64,000 nt of DNA from DAIPKP01 sp964545875 (GCA_964545875.1 CAZJHH010000004.1:1-64000); one strand, 5' to 3'. Counted from the first letter of the stretch, positions 1-9,283 are shown. A program made the numbers and translations. Notes: generated by a model not told the origin, from the letters alone.

Positions 1-19
1 CATACTTCACCGGGATGGC

Positions 20-46
20 CAAGAGCGTTGCACTTGATTTGACAAA
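20..46. repeat. 27-nt dispersed repeat, copy 1
   Basis: This 27-nt stretch recurs at 61058-61084 with a single substitution (G versus A at the 11th base). In this copy it runs into a perfect inverted repeat, CTTGATTT-GAC-AAATCAAG, at 33-51. It lies just downstream of the minus-strand HATPase gene. It could be the end of a degraded insertion sequence or a short intergenic repeat; two copies in one window cannot decide. Confidence 0.6.
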
Positions 47-54
47 TCAAGGTT

Positions 55-624
55 CTATTCTTCTCCATGCCCCCGAATCTCCCGAAGCCCCTCCTCCGTA
101 GTTTCCCGAATCCAGAGAGCCACTTCGGGAAGAGAGAAGAGCTGGGGATCTTCCAGCTCTTCCAGAAGCTCCTCCGAAGAGAGACGGAACGCCTGTCCTC
201 CCCGGGCGAGACAAACGTTCCATTGAATGTGAGGGTGCCCCGCAAAGAGGGTCATCACCGAAAGGGAAATATCTCCCAGGGGAGGGCAATCCACCGCATC
301 CGCCCGAAGAGTGGCCCGCAACAGTGTCCCTCTGCCCGGAGTGGAGGAAAGCGAAAGTTCGCCGTCACAAAGCTCCGCCACCTGCTTGAGAAAAGGAATG
401 CCCAGCCCCACTCTCCGGGTGGTACGGCTGGTGACGAAGGGATCCACCACCTTCCGGAGCATCTCCTCATCCATACCTTTACCATTATCTTCCACTTCGA
501 GAACCAGCCACCCCTCGGGGGTGCGCTCGTTCAGAGAGACCCGTATCCAGGTGGCCCCCGCATTCACACCATTCTCCGCAATATCTACCATGTGCTGAGA
601 CATGTCTTCTAACACGGGCATCAT
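55..624 (-). CDS. Small HATPase-fold ATP-binding protein (histidine-kinase-like)
   Basis: A 189-residue protein with the GHKL ATPase boxes of histidine kinases but no transmembrane, sensor or phospho-acceptor His domain. The N box is DIAENGVNAGA (residues 14-24, Asn18), the G1 box VEDNGKGM (44-51) and the G2 box GLGIPFLKQ (73-81). Stand-alone ATPases of this form are common in anaerobic Firmicutes and Synergistota, sometimes near hydrogenase or regulatory genes. The role is unknown; it may bind ATP as a partner of another regulator. The start is uncertain: ATG at 624 or 621 lies almost on the AAGGGA box, and a GTG at 615 or ATG at 603 is possible. It is divergent from the glycogen operon. Confidence 0.8.
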   Translation of the reverse strand: MMPVLEDMSQHMVDIAENGVNAGATWIRVSLNERTPEGWLVLEVEDNGKGMDEEMLRKVVDPFVTSRTTRRVGLGIPFLKQVAELCDGELSLSSTPGRGTLLRATLRADAVDCPPLGDISLSVMTLFAGHPHIQWNVCLARGGQAFRLSSEELLEELEDPQLFSLPEVALWIRETTEEGLREIRGHGEE

Positions 625-676
625 TCCCTTGAGAAAAAATTGCTGTTACAATAAGCAGATATTCCATGCCTGCATA

Positions 677-692
677 TTTATTGTACAATAAA
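677..692. promoter_or_regulatory. 16-bp perfect palindrome in divergent promoter region (candidate operator)
   Basis: TTTATTGTACAATAAA is a perfect palindrome in the 99-bp gap between the divergent HATPase gene and the first gene of the glycogen operon. It contains TACAAT (684-689), which could be the rightward -10 box, so a bound repressor would block it. The regulator is not identifiable from the window. Confidence 0.4.
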
Positions 693-723
693 AGAAGTAT
701 TCGAGAGAGGAGATTTTCCCGTC

Positions 724-1857
724 ATGTGGAAAAGCAACCTGCCCTTCCACCTTCTTGAGGAGACCAGGGAGAGCTACGTCACTCGGGAGCACAGCCAGAT
801 CCGCACAGGCCGGGAGCTTCCTCTCATTGATTGTGCCCTGGGCACCAATCCTCTGGGCACCTCTCCGGAAGTTCTCGCCTGCCTGGAGCAACCCCAGGAA
901 TGGGATCCCTCGAGCTACCCCCCTCCGGAAGCGAAGATTCTTCTCGATCCTCTTGTTTCCTACCTCGGCGAAAAGAGTGTTTCTCCGGAACATCTCGTCT
1001 TCGGACACGGATCCATCGACGTGCTTCTGACGCTTCTCCGAATTCTCCTCCCTCCCGAAAGCGTCATGGGGGGAGTCTCCCCCCAGTTTACGGACGTGCC
1101 CCTGCAGATGATGCTGGGAAAGGTTCGCTATTCTCCGGAGCTTCTCCCCTTTCCCGACATGAAGCTAACCCGGAAGATTCTCCAAAACAACCTGATCCGG
1201 CATATTCAGGTGCTCTACATCGACCGCCCTCATAACCCCACGGGACAGGTGCTTTCCCTGGAAGATCTCGATGAAATCTGTCTCCTCGCCCAGGAGCGCC
1301 AGGTGTGGATTCTGGTGGATGAGGCCTATGCAGACTATCTCCCCTCCGAAGAAGGGGCTCATGTTCTTGCACACCCCAACCTCGTCATTGCCAGATCCTT
1401 TTCCAAATGCTGGGGTCTTGCGGGTATTCGGGGAGGCTACGGCATCATTCGGGATCCGGATCTTCTTTCGATCTACCGGAAACTCCATCCTCCCTTCGCC
1501 ATGAGCTCTCCCGCCATCGCCCTGGCTTACAAAGCTCTCCAACATCCGGAATTTCTGGAAAAAACCCGCCATTACACGCTCCGGGCAAAGACGGAAATCC
1601 TGGAACGGCTGCGCAGAATTTCCTTTTTACACATGGCTGCCACGGATCCCCGCCCCCCCATTTGCATGCTTCACGCCTCCCGGGGAAATCTGTGGGAAGC
1701 CCTGTTGCGACAAGGCGTCAGCACCGAGCCCGGAGAGGGGTATATGCATGCGGACCCGAGATCCGTGCGCCTGCGGGTTCCTCCGGCAAAGGATCTGCCC
1801 CGGCTGCTGGAAATCCTCGATTCCTTCCGGGAAGAACACCTGGATCTCCATTCCTGA
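724..1857 (+). CDS. PLP-dependent aminotransferase, class I/II (HisC/CobD-like)
   Basis: A 377-residue fold-type I PLP enzyme. Recognisable motifs are the substrate/PLP segment RPHNPTGQ, DEAYADYL with the Asp that contacts the pyridine nitrogen, and SFSKCWGLAGIRGGYG with the Schiff-base Lys at about residue 228. It resembles histidinol-phosphate aminotransferases and threonine-phosphate decarboxylases, but neighbours give no histidine or cobalamin context, so the substrate is open. GAGGAG lies upstream of the ATG. It is the first gene of the plus-strand glycogen operon, 56 bp before the GH57 gene; whether it shares their function is not obvious. Confidence 0.85.
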   Translation: MWKSNLPFHLLEETRESYVTREHSQIRTGRELPLIDCALGTNPLGTSPEVLACLEQPQEWDPSSYPPPEAKILLDPLVSYLGEKSVSPEHLVFGHGSIDVLLTLLRILLPPESVMGGVSPQFTDVPLQMMLGKVRYSPELLPFPDMKLTRKILQNNLIRHIQVLYIDRPHNPTGQVLSLEDLDEICLLAQERQVWILVDEAYADYLPSEEGAHVLAHPNLVIARSFSKCWGLAGIRGGYGIIRDPDLLSIYRKLHPPFAMSSPAIALAYKALQHPEFLEKTRHYTLRAKTEILERLRRISFLHMAATDPRPPICMLHASRGNLWEALLRQGVSTEPGEGYMHADPRSVRLRVPPAKDLPRLLEILDSFREEHLDLHS

Positions 1858-1913
1858 TTCCTCCAAAGAGGAGTAGGGCTCCACATAACGATGTAGACAA
1901 AGGAGGTTTTTCC

Positions 1914-4229
1914 ATGCACGGCATCGCCATCCACGGCCATTTCTATCAACCCCCCCGGGAAGATCCCTGGCTCGGCACGGTGCTGCGGGATCCCACAGCC
2001 TCCCCCGGACATGACTGGAATATCCGGGTCACCCGGGAGTGCTACCTTCCCAATGCCTTTTCTTCCCTTCGAGATAACCGGGGAAAGATTCTTTCCATGG
2101 AGAACAATTACGAACATCTTTCCTTCAACTTCGGCCCCACCCTTCATGAATGGCTCCGCAAGCACGACCCTTTTCTCAACGACGCCCTCCGGGAGGCAAA
2201 CCGCAAATCCCTGGATCGCTTCGGGTCGGGAAACGCCCTGGCTCAGGCATACAATCACATGATTCTTCCCCTCGCCTCGGCTCGGGATGCCAAAACCCAG
2301 ATAATCTGGGGAATTCGCGACTATCGGCATCGCTACGGGCATGCTCCGGAAGGAATGTGGCTTCCAGAAACCGCAGTAAATACCGCCACCCTGGAAGCCC
2401 TGGCAGAGGAAGGAATCCGCTTTACCATCCTCGCCCCCTCCCAATGTGCCGCTGTGGAAACTCCCGAAGGAGGGTGGAAAAAGACTCCCCGGGGAAAGGG
2501 GCTTGAAACGCGACGTCCCTACCGGGTAGAGCTCCCCTCGGGGAAAGATATGGCGGTATTTTTCTATCACGGAGAGATCTCCCACGGCATCGCCTTCGGA
2601 GAACTCCTGAAAGATGGCTATACTCTCGGGAGAGCCCTGAAAGAGCAAGCTCTTCCGGAAAATTCCGAAACGCCCTCGCTTCTTCTGGTAGCTACGGACG
2701 GAGAAACCTATGGTCATCACCATCACTTTACCGAGATGGCCCTTTCCCGGGCCTTCCGGTTCCTTTCGGAAGAATCTTCGGTACATCTTCTTCCTCCCGG
2801 GGCCTTTTTGAGACAGCACCCCCCCCGGGAACGGGCAAAAATCGTGGAAAACAGTTCCTGGTCCTGCGTCCACGGAATCGAGCGCTGGCGCAGCAACTGC
2901 GGTTGCTCCACAGGAGGAGATCCTTCCTGGAATCAAGAGTGGCGAGCCCCCTTGAGAAACGCTTTCGACAGACTCCGGGAAGAGATGGATGCGTATTTCG
3001 AGAAAAAGCTCCGCCCTTTCTGCGATGATCCCTGGAAGCTCCGGAACGAAGGAGTGGAACTCCTCCTGGAAACGCCCCCGGAACAGTTCCTGGAACAACG
3101 TTTCGGCACGCTTCCCGAGGAGGGAAGCTCCTGCATTCTCACCCTTCTCGAATCCCAGAGAATGGGAATGTTCCTCTACACTTCCTGTGCCTGGTTCTTC
3201 AACGATATCGCAGGGGTGGAGACGGTACAGAACCTCCGGTACGCCTTCCGGGGAGCGGAACTTCTCGCCTCCACCGGAGGGCCGGATCTGATTCCCCGGC
3301 TTCTTGAAGATCTCTCCAAAGCTCGGGGCAACCAGCCCAAAGCACAGAACGCCCGAATCCTGGCGGAAGAAGAAGTCCTCCCCCGGATGCGTACTCTGGA
3401 AGAAGTCGCCGCCGCCGCCTGGATGACCAAAAGCTCTTCCCGGTATCACCACTATTCGGTGGAAGAAAAAGAAAGCCGCCGCTTTCCCTCCCGAAATGCC
3501 ACGGTGGGAGAAATTCTGCTCCGGGAGCCCCTGACGGGACGTTTCTGGCAAGGATGCGTACTCCGTACGAACCCCCGGAAGGAAGAGCTCATGGTCTTCG
3601 CGGGAGAGCATCTCCGACTTCAGGAGCTCGAGGGAGATCTCTTCCAGGCTCCCTGGAAGGAATCCATAGAAGCCTTCTTTCCGAATCCTCCCTTTACACT
3701 GAAAATTCTGGCCGAGGACGATCGGGAAAAACTCTTCGCCGAATGGGAGGAACAGATCATGGCTCCCTTCCTTCCCCTGATGGAAGAAAACGCCCGGAAC
3801 GGCTACTCCATGATCACCATCCTCCTTCGGGAAGGAGCCCCCCTGCCTCCCCTGCTCCAAACCCTGACGGCAAGACATCTCCAAGCCACGGGAAGAGAGC
3901 TTCTTGGGCGCCCGGAGGATTTCCGGCTCTTTCTCCTCTTTCTGAACTCCCTGAAAAATCCCCGGGGATGGATGGAGTTGGCCCTTCTTCCCCGAGAGGT
4001 GGAGGAACATTTGACACATCTGCTGGATCAGAGAGAACCTCCCTGGGAAGATGTATGTCGTATCATGGATCTGGCAAAGGAGTTTCACCTGGAGTACCCG
4101 AAAGAGACCCTGATCCGCCTTTTCTGGAACCACTATCGAAAAGGAAATTTCCGCGAGGAACCCTTTCTGGCCCCCCTGGCGGAACATCTAGGTTTCGTAC
4201 TGGAAGAGAGCACGAGAGACACCGCATAG
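1914..4229 (+). CDS. GH57 family alpha-glucan hydrolase/transferase with DUF3536-type C-terminal region
   Basis: A 771-residue protein starting MHGIAIHGHFYQPPRED, the conserved first strand of GH57 enzymes. A strong AAAGGAGG lies just upstream of the ATG; the reading frame is open much further upstream, but that part overlaps the aminotransferase gene. Candidate catalytic residues are Glu152 in MWLPE and Asp262 in ATDGETYGHHH. The region after about residue 330 looks like the DUF3536 domain often fused to GH57 in organisms with this glycogen gene set. Predicted to hydrolyse or branch alpha-1,4-glucans in the cytoplasm (no signal peptide). The following glgP, glgA and glgC genes support a glycogen role. 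Confidence 0.88.
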   Translation: MHGIAIHGHFYQPPREDPWLGTVLRDPTASPGHDWNIRVTRECYLPNAFSSLRDNRGKILSMENNYEHLSFNFGPTLHEWLRKHDPFLNDALREANRKSLDRFGSGNALAQAYNHMILPLASARDAKTQIIWGIRDYRHRYGHAPEGMWLPETAVNTATLEALAEEGIRFTILAPSQCAAVETPEGGWKKTPRGKGLETRRPYRVELPSGKDMAVFFYHGEISHGIAFGELLKDGYTLGRALKEQALPENSETPSLLLVATDGETYGHHHHFTEMALSRAFRFLSEESSVHLLPPGAFLRQHPPRERAKIVENSSWSCVHGIERWRSNCGCSTGGDPSWNQEWRAPLRNAFDRLREEMDAYFEKKLRPFCDDPWKLRNEGVELLLETPPEQFLEQRFGTLPEEGSSCILTLLESQRMGMFLYTSCAWFFNDIAGVETVQNLRYAFRGAELLASTGGPDLIPRLLEDLSKARGNQPKAQNARILAEEEVLPRMRTLEEVAAAAWMTKSSSRYHHYSVEEKESRRFPSRNATVGEILLREPLTGRFWQGCVLRTNPRKEELMVFAGEHLRLQELEGDLFQAPWKESIEAFFPNPPFTLKILAEDDREKLFAEWEEQIMAPFLPLMEENARNGYSMITILLREGAPLPPLLQTLTARHLQATGRELLGRPEDFRLFLLFLNSLKNPRGWMELALLPREVEEHLTHLLDQREPPWEDVCRIMDLAKEFHLEYPKETLIRLFWNHYRKGNFREEPFLAPLAEHLGFVLEESTRDTA

Positions 4230-4265
4230 TGCCGGTGAACATTTGCCCCCAAGGAGGGATGTTTC

Positions 4266-6002
4266 ATGTCCGTTATGCTTCACGGGAAACACCTGGGTCA
4301 ATCCTTTCGAAACACCATAGAAACGGACCCTTCGTTCCGCACCATAGCCTACTGCTCCATGGAGATCGGCATCAGCCATCAGATCCCCACCTACTCCGGA
4401 GGACTGGGCGTTCTCGCCGGAGACATCCTGAAGAGTGCCGCCGATCTGGGAGTTCCCGTGGTGGGTGTGACACTGCTCTATCGGAAGGGATATTTTAATC
4501 AAAAACTGTCCGGAGAGGGATGGCAGAAGGAAAGCCCCGTGGAATGGCAGCCGGAAAAATTACTCCAGCTGCTCCCCAACGAAGTTTCCCTGTATGTGGA
4601 GGGGCGGCAGCTTCGAATCCGTACGTGGGTGCACGATCTCATCGGTCACGGAGGATTTGCCCTTCCCATCTACTTCCTGGATACGGATTTCGACGGAAAC
4701 AGCCCGGAGGATCGAAAGCTCACCTGGCACCTTTACGGAGGAGATCAACGCTATCGGCTTCTCCAGGAGCTGGTTCTCGGAGTTGGGGGTCTCCGGATGC
4801 TCCGGGATCTCGGATACGACAATCTGCGTACCTTCCACCTTAACGAAGGACATGCGGGATTTATCACCCTCGAACTTCTTCGTGAAATGGGGTACGACGA
4901 TTTCGACAAGGTTCGGGAGCAGGTGGTCTTCACCACCCACACCCCGGTACCCGCAGGGCACGACTTCTTTCCCTACGACCTCATCGAAAAGGTAATGCAG
5001 CCCCACCACGTCTCCCAACTCCGGCGCATGCTAGGAGACGGAGGCGTCTCCATGACGGATCTGGGACTCAAGTTCAGCCGCTACGTTAACGGGGTCTCCA
5101 AGAAACATGCCGAAGTGAGCCGGAACATGTTCGAGGCTGAAAATATCGACTGCGTCACTAACGGCGTGCACAGCACCACCTGGACAAACCCAAGCATGAT
5201 GAAGGTTTTCGATCATCACATTCCCGGATGGCGAAACGATCCCTCCCGGCTCACCCAGGCCTTGAACATTCCGGACCAGGAAATCTGGAGGGCTCATCAG
5301 GCGGCGAAGATGAAGCTTCTTGCCCGGGTTCTCGAGGATACGGGAAAGGAGTTGGATCAGGACGTCCTTACCATCGGGTTCGCCCGGCGGGCGGCCACGT
5401 ACAAACGGGGAGACCTCATTTTTTCGGACGTGAAAAAGCTCGTGGATTCCTGCTCGGGGAAGGTGCAGTTTCTCTTTGCGGGGAAAGCCCACCCCCACGA
5501 CAACGGGGGCAAGAAAATGATTCAGAACGTCATCGATGCGGCAAAGGAACTGGAAGGAATTATTTCCATAGTCTATCTGGAGAACTACGATATGGCTCTG
5601 GCGGAGCTCCTCACTTCAGGGGTGGATCTATGGCTGAACAACCCCAAGAGGCCTCGGGAGGCCTCGGGAACCAGCGGTATGAAGTGTACCCATAACGGAG
5701 TGATGAACTTCTCGGTTCTCGACGGGTGGTGGATCGAAGGATGGATCGAAGGGCTCACGGGCTGGTCCATCGGCCCCGAACCCAGCGAAGCCGCCCTGGT
5801 GGAGTACGACGAAATGCAGGATGCCCGGGATCTGTATAACAAACTGCACCACCAGATCATCCCCACCTACTACGAAGATCGGAAGACCTGGATTCGCATG
5901 ATGCGCTACACCATAGCCCTGAATGCCAGTTACTTCAACACCCATCGAGTGGTAAAGGATTACTGCGAAAAGGCCTACGACGTGGTCTTCCGGGGGCTCT
6001 AG
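4266..6002 (+). CDS. glgP: Alpha-glucan (maltodextrin/glycogen) phosphorylase, short form
   Basis: A 578-residue GT35 phosphorylase, the short form typical of thermophilic and anaerobic bacteria rather than the roughly 800-residue E. coli type. It releases glucose 1-phosphate from alpha-1,4-glucans. Visible motifs are YCSMEIGISHQIPTYSGGLG near the N terminus, HLNEGHAGF, TTHTPVPAGHD, TNGVHSTTW and the PLP-lysine loop REASGTSGMK (Lys about residue 473) followed by LDGWW. AAGGAGGG precedes the ATG. It ends 2 bp before glgA, so the two are almost certainly co-translated. Phosphorylase and synthase in one operon suggest coordinated glycogen turnover. Confidence 0.95.
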   Translation: MSVMLHGKHLGQSFRNTIETDPSFRTIAYCSMEIGISHQIPTYSGGLGVLAGDILKSAADLGVPVVGVTLLYRKGYFNQKLSGEGWQKESPVEWQPEKLLQLLPNEVSLYVEGRQLRIRTWVHDLIGHGGFALPIYFLDTDFDGNSPEDRKLTWHLYGGDQRYRLLQELVLGVGGLRMLRDLGYDNLRTFHLNEGHAGFITLELLREMGYDDFDKVREQVVFTTHTPVPAGHDFFPYDLIEKVMQPHHVSQLRRMLGDGGVSMTDLGLKFSRYVNGVSKKHAEVSRNMFEAENIDCVTNGVHSTTWTNPSMMKVFDHHIPGWRNDPSRLTQALNIPDQEIWRAHQAAKMKLLARVLEDTGKELDQDVLTIGFARRAATYKRGDLIFSDVKKLVDSCSGKVQFLFAGKAHPHDNGGKKMIQNVIDAAKELEGIISIVYLENYDMALAELLTSGVDLWLNNPKRPREASGTSGMKCTHNGVMNFSVLDGWWIEGWIEGLTGWSIGPEPSEAALVEYDEMQDARDLYNKLHHQIIPTYYEDRKTWIRMMRYTIALNASYFNTHRVVKDYCEKAYDVVFRGL

Positions 6003-6004
6003 CC

Positions 6005-7489
6005 ATGAAGCCCTCAAACTCTCCGGTACTCCGGGCACTTCATGTATCCCCCGAGATGGCCCCTCTCATCAAGATGGGAGGCATGGGAGACGTGGTGGGA
6101 GCTCTTCCCCGGGCCATGCAGGAATTCGGCATGGATGCCCGGGTTCTGCTTCCCCTGTGGCCGGGAGTACTGGAGATTCTCGAAAACATGGAGATCCCCA
6201 TCCATCGGGAGCCCGAAAAAATCCACGTATCCCTCAACTGGCGGGTCTATAGTGCGGAGATCATTCCCGCCATGGTACACGGCATCCAGGTGTACCTCCT
6301 GGAACAGCCGGAACTCTTCCAGAATCCCCGGGTTTATCCTCCGGAGACCACCGAGGAGAGCGTGCTCCCCTTCGTATTCCTCTCCTATGCGGCTCTCGAA
6401 CTGGAAAAGGTTCTCCGCTGGAGGCCCCACATCATCCACGCCCACGACTGGCCGGGAGCCCTGATCCCCGGGGCACTCCAGTGGCACCGGCACTATAAAC
6501 AGCTCCACGGTAATTACGACACGGTGCTCACGCTGCACAACATGGCCCATCAGTGCGTGGTGGAGCGAAGCGCCCTGGAAAGCTGGGGATTCGAACCCCA
6601 GGCTTTTTCCATTCCCGCCATGGAGTTTTACGGTCAGGTGAACGTTCTCAAGGGAGGCATCAACGCTTCTGGAGCGGTCACCACGGTTTCTCCCCAGTAT
6701 TCCTGGGAAATCCAGACCATGAAGGGAGGATTCGGCCTTGACGGAGTGCTGGTGCAGAACCGCAGCAAACTCCGGGGGATCCTGAACGGCATCGATTACG
6801 AAATCTGGAATCCCGCAAAGGATCCCCATCTTCCAAAACCGTATACCGCGAAAAACCTTGCGGGGAAAAAAGCCTGCCGCAAGGCGCTTCTCGAAAGAAC
6901 GGGCCTTCCCGAGGAGAACCGGCCCATCTTCGTCTTCGTAAGCCGCCTGGTGGAACAAAAGGGTATCGACTTGATCCTTGGATCCATGGAAGCCCTTCTC
7001 CGAAGAAACATCCAGCTTCTTATTCTCGGGAGCGGTCACGAAGTGGTGGAACGGACCTTCCAGGAGGAAGCCCGGCGATTCCCGGGCCAGGTATGGCTTC
7101 ATACGGGATTCAGCGAACCCCTGGCACATCTTTTCTATGCGGGAGGGGATTTTCTTCTCATGCCTTCCCTCTTCGAACCCTGCGGACTCTCGCAGCTCAT
7201 CGCCATGCGCTACGGCACCGTACCGGTAGTACGGGCGGTGGGAGGCCTTTCGGACACGGTGATCGACGTGGAGGGATCTCCCGAGGACGGCAACGGCTTC
7301 GTCTTTCTGGACTACTCCGCCGAAGAGCTTCTCAAGGCGGCAAGTCGAGGCTTGGCACTCTACGATAAGCCCGAGGCATGGCAAAAACTGATTGCCCGAA
7401 ACATGAAGGTGGATTTTTCCTGGAAACGTTCCGCCCGGCTCTACCATCAGCTCTATAACGCCCTTCTGGAGGGAGTTTCCGTAACATAG
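6005..7489 (+). CDS. glgA: Glycogen synthase (ADP-glucose type, GT5)
   Basis: A 494-residue GT5 enzyme that transfers glucose from ADP-glucose to the growing glycogen chain. The N-terminal ADP-glucose loop K-x-G-G is present as IKMGGMGDVVGALPRAM (residues about 22-38). The Rossmann C-terminal half has SRLVEQKGIDL and the acceptor/donor signature MPSLFEPCGLSQLIAM. Length is normal for bacterial GlgA. The gene begins 2 bp after glgP and is followed after 54 bp by the candidate selenoprotein gene and then glgC, which makes its substrate. Confidence 0.95.
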   Translation: MKPSNSPVLRALHVSPEMAPLIKMGGMGDVVGALPRAMQEFGMDARVLLPLWPGVLEILENMEIPIHREPEKIHVSLNWRVYSAEIIPAMVHGIQVYLLEQPELFQNPRVYPPETTEESVLPFVFLSYAALELEKVLRWRPHIIHAHDWPGALIPGALQWHRHYKQLHGNYDTVLTLHNMAHQCVVERSALESWGFEPQAFSIPAMEFYGQVNVLKGGINASGAVTTVSPQYSWEIQTMKGGFGLDGVLVQNRSKLRGILNGIDYEIWNPAKDPHLPKPYTAKNLAGKKACRKALLERTGLPEENRPIFVFVSRLVEQKGIDLILGSMEALLRRNIQLLILGSGHEVVERTFQEEARRFPGQVWLHTGFSEPLAHLFYAGGDFLLMPSLFEPCGLSQLIAMRYGTVPVVRAVGGLSDTVIDVEGSPEDGNGFVFLDYSAEELLKAASRGLALYDKPEAWQKLIARNMKVDFSWKRSARLYHQLYNALLEGVSVT

Positions 7490-7543
7490 CGGCCCATTCC
7501 CTGGAAGTTTGGGGCAACCTAGAATCCGGAAAGGAGAAAAATC

Positions 7544-7885
7544 ATGGTACGTCTTACCCTTTTCATGGAACTTCCCTTCTCCTCCGGGGGCTGAGGTTCC
7601 TATGCCTTTACGAAGGAGGAGCTTCGGTCTTTCGCCTCCTGCACGGACCGTGAGTCCGTGAGCGCCCTTCTCGTTCGCCTTCGAGAAACTTTCGGCTCCC
7701 GGGTAGAGCTCCGGATGGTGGATCCCAAATGCCTTTTCTGGATCCTTTCGGTGGTGCGGCACCGCATCAAAGCTACCGAACCGACCTGGATTCTCCGGGG
7801 ACGCTGCGTCTTTCGAGGAATCCCTTCCTGGGAGACACTTCGCGATCTCCTTGAAAAGGAAATTTCCCGCGGAACCCAGAGGTAG
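7544..7885 (+). CDS. Candidate selenoprotein, thioredoxin-like, with in-frame UGA (Sec17)
   Basis: From ATG 7544, preceded by AAAGGAG, the frame reads 16 codons, meets TGA at 7592-7594, then stays open for 96 further codons to TAG at 7883. Read through, it gives a 113-residue protein: MVRLTLFMELPFSSGG-U-GSYAFTKEEL..., ending PTWILRGRCVFRGIPSWETLRDLLEKE. The order beta strand, redox loop, helix, strand, helix, cis-Pro-like PT and RG-x-x-V-F-x-G looks like a small thioredoxin/glutaredoxin-fold protein with Sec at the active-site position. An imperfect hairpin with an apical GGU lies 20-46 nt after the UGA, as expected for a bacterial SECIS. Alternatives are a nonsense-mutated gene or a start at GTG 7658, which lacks a ribosome binding site. 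No homologue was checked. Confidence 0.6.
7614..7640 (+). promoter_or_regulatory. Candidate bacterial SECIS stem-loop
   Basis: AGGAGG (7614-7619) pairs with CCTCCT (7635-7640), with a possible inner AG/CT pair, leaving an apical loop containing GGU at 7626-7628. The apical G lies about 31-32 nt after the UGA, inside the spacing known for bacterial SECIS elements. It lies within the coding sequence, as bacterial SECIS elements do. Short hairpins are common in this GC-rich sequence, so this is supportive only. Confidence 0.4.
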
Positions 7886-7956
7886 CCTTTCAGCTTTCCG
7901 GTAAAGCTTATTCCGTCGTCACAAGACATACTGTCTTCAGAAAGGAGGAAACAATC

Positions 7957-9258
7957 ATGATTTACGGCAGATACGGTCGCGTGCTGGGCATCGTCCTGGC
8001 GGGAGGCAAGGGAGAGCGCCTCATGCCCCTCACCCGGTATCGCTCGAAACCTGCGGTGCCCTTTGCGGCGAAGTATCGCATTATCGACTTCGCCCTCTCC
8101 AATCTCGTGAACAGCGGTCTTTATTCCATTTACGTGCTGGTACAGTTTAAAAGCCAGTCCCTGAACGAACATATCGAGCGGGGATGGCAGTTCGGAGGTG
8201 CCATGCGAGGACGGGATCTTTTCGTCACCACTGTCCCCGCCCAAATGTGGACGGGGAACCATTGGTACAAAGGAACCGCCGATGCGGTGTACCAGAATTT
8301 ACACCTTATCACCCTTTTCGATGCGGATCACGTGTGCATCTTTGCGGCGGACCACATCTACAAGATGGATGTGGAACAAATGCTCCAGTTTCACGTGGAT
8401 ACGGATGCGGATATCACGGTGGCCGCCAAAACCATCAACGCTTCCGAAGCAAGCGCCTTCGGCTGCGTCGGAGTGAACGACCAGGGGCAGGTAACGGCTT
8501 TCGTGGAAAAACCCGAAAATCCTCCGCATATCCCGGGAAAACCCGGGCAGAGTTATGTATCCATGGGCAACTATATCTTCAAACGCAAAATTCTCGAGGA
8601 AGCCCTCATCCTGGATGCCACCAGAGAGGATTCCGTCCACGATTTCGGCCGCAACATTCTCCCCGCGGCCTTCGGCTCCTCCAAGGTGATGGCCTACGAT
8701 TTCTCGAGCCAAGTGCTCCCCGGAAAGGATCGTCCCTACTGGCAGGACGTGGGAACCATCAAGGCCTATTGGGAAAGCCATATGGATCTTCTCAAGCATC
8801 CCTCGGACCTCACGCTCTTCAACTTTCACTGGCCCATACGAACCGTATCCTACGCTGACCCCCCGGGTTTCACCTACCCGAGCAAAGGGCAGGACTGCTC
8901 CGTTGTAGGCACCCTCCGGGCCGAAGGAAGCCAGATTCTCGGTTCCACGGTACATCGATCCGTGCTCTCGAGAAACTGCATCATCCACCCCGGAGCCATT
9001 CTTGAAGAGTGCCTCATCGGCCAGGGAGTCATTATCGGCGAGAAGTGCAAACTGCGAAAAGTCATCGTGGACGCTCACAACGCTATTCCCCCGGGAACCG
9101 TTATCGGCTATAATCCCGAAATCGACGCCGAACGATATCACTACGACGAAGCTTCGGGAGTAACCGTGGTTCCCATGCCCTCCATCCAGCTTCGGAGTTC
9201 CTTGGAGATGCCGAACACCGCCATGGGCATCCAGATGGGAAACGGGGAATTCGATTAA
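7957..9258 (+). CDS. glgC: Glucose-1-phosphate adenylyltransferase (ADP-glucose pyrophosphorylase)
   Basis: A 433-residue enzyme that makes ADP-glucose from glucose 1-phosphate and ATP, the committed step of bacterial glycogen synthesis. The N-terminal nucleotidyltransferase has VLAGGKGERLMPLTRYRSKP (about residues 9-28), AVPFAAKYRIIDFALSN and the catalytic region FAADHIYKMD. The C-terminal part carries hexapeptide-like left-handed beta-helix repeats (about 330-410). AGAAAGGAGG lies before the ATG. It sits downstream of glgA in the same operon, separated by the candidate selenoprotein gene. Confidence 0.96.
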   Translation: MIYGRYGRVLGIVLAGGKGERLMPLTRYRSKPAVPFAAKYRIIDFALSNLVNSGLYSIYVLVQFKSQSLNEHIERGWQFGGAMRGRDLFVTTVPAQMWTGNHWYKGTADAVYQNLHLITLFDADHVCIFAADHIYKMDVEQMLQFHVDTDADITVAAKTINASEASAFGCVGVNDQGQVTAFVEKPENPPHIPGKPGQSYVSMGNYIFKRKILEEALILDATREDSVHDFGRNILPAAFGSSKVMAYDFSSQVLPGKDRPYWQDVGTIKAYWESHMDLLKHPSDLTLFNFHWPIRTVSYADPPGFTYPSKGQDCSVVGTLRAEGSQILGSTVHRSVLSRNCIIHPGAILEECLIGQGVIIGEKCKLRKVIVDAHNAIPPGTVIGYNPEIDAERYHYDEASGVTVVPMPSIQLRSSLEMPNTAMGIQMGNGEFD

Positions 9259-9283
9259 ATTTTACAAAAAGTCAGGAGGGAGT

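Noticed and set aside
1671..4187. Long minus-strand open frame opposite the GH57 gene
   Set aside because: It is antisense to a gene with clear family motifs and ribosome binding site. The GC-rich, codon-biased sequence keeps the complementary frame open.
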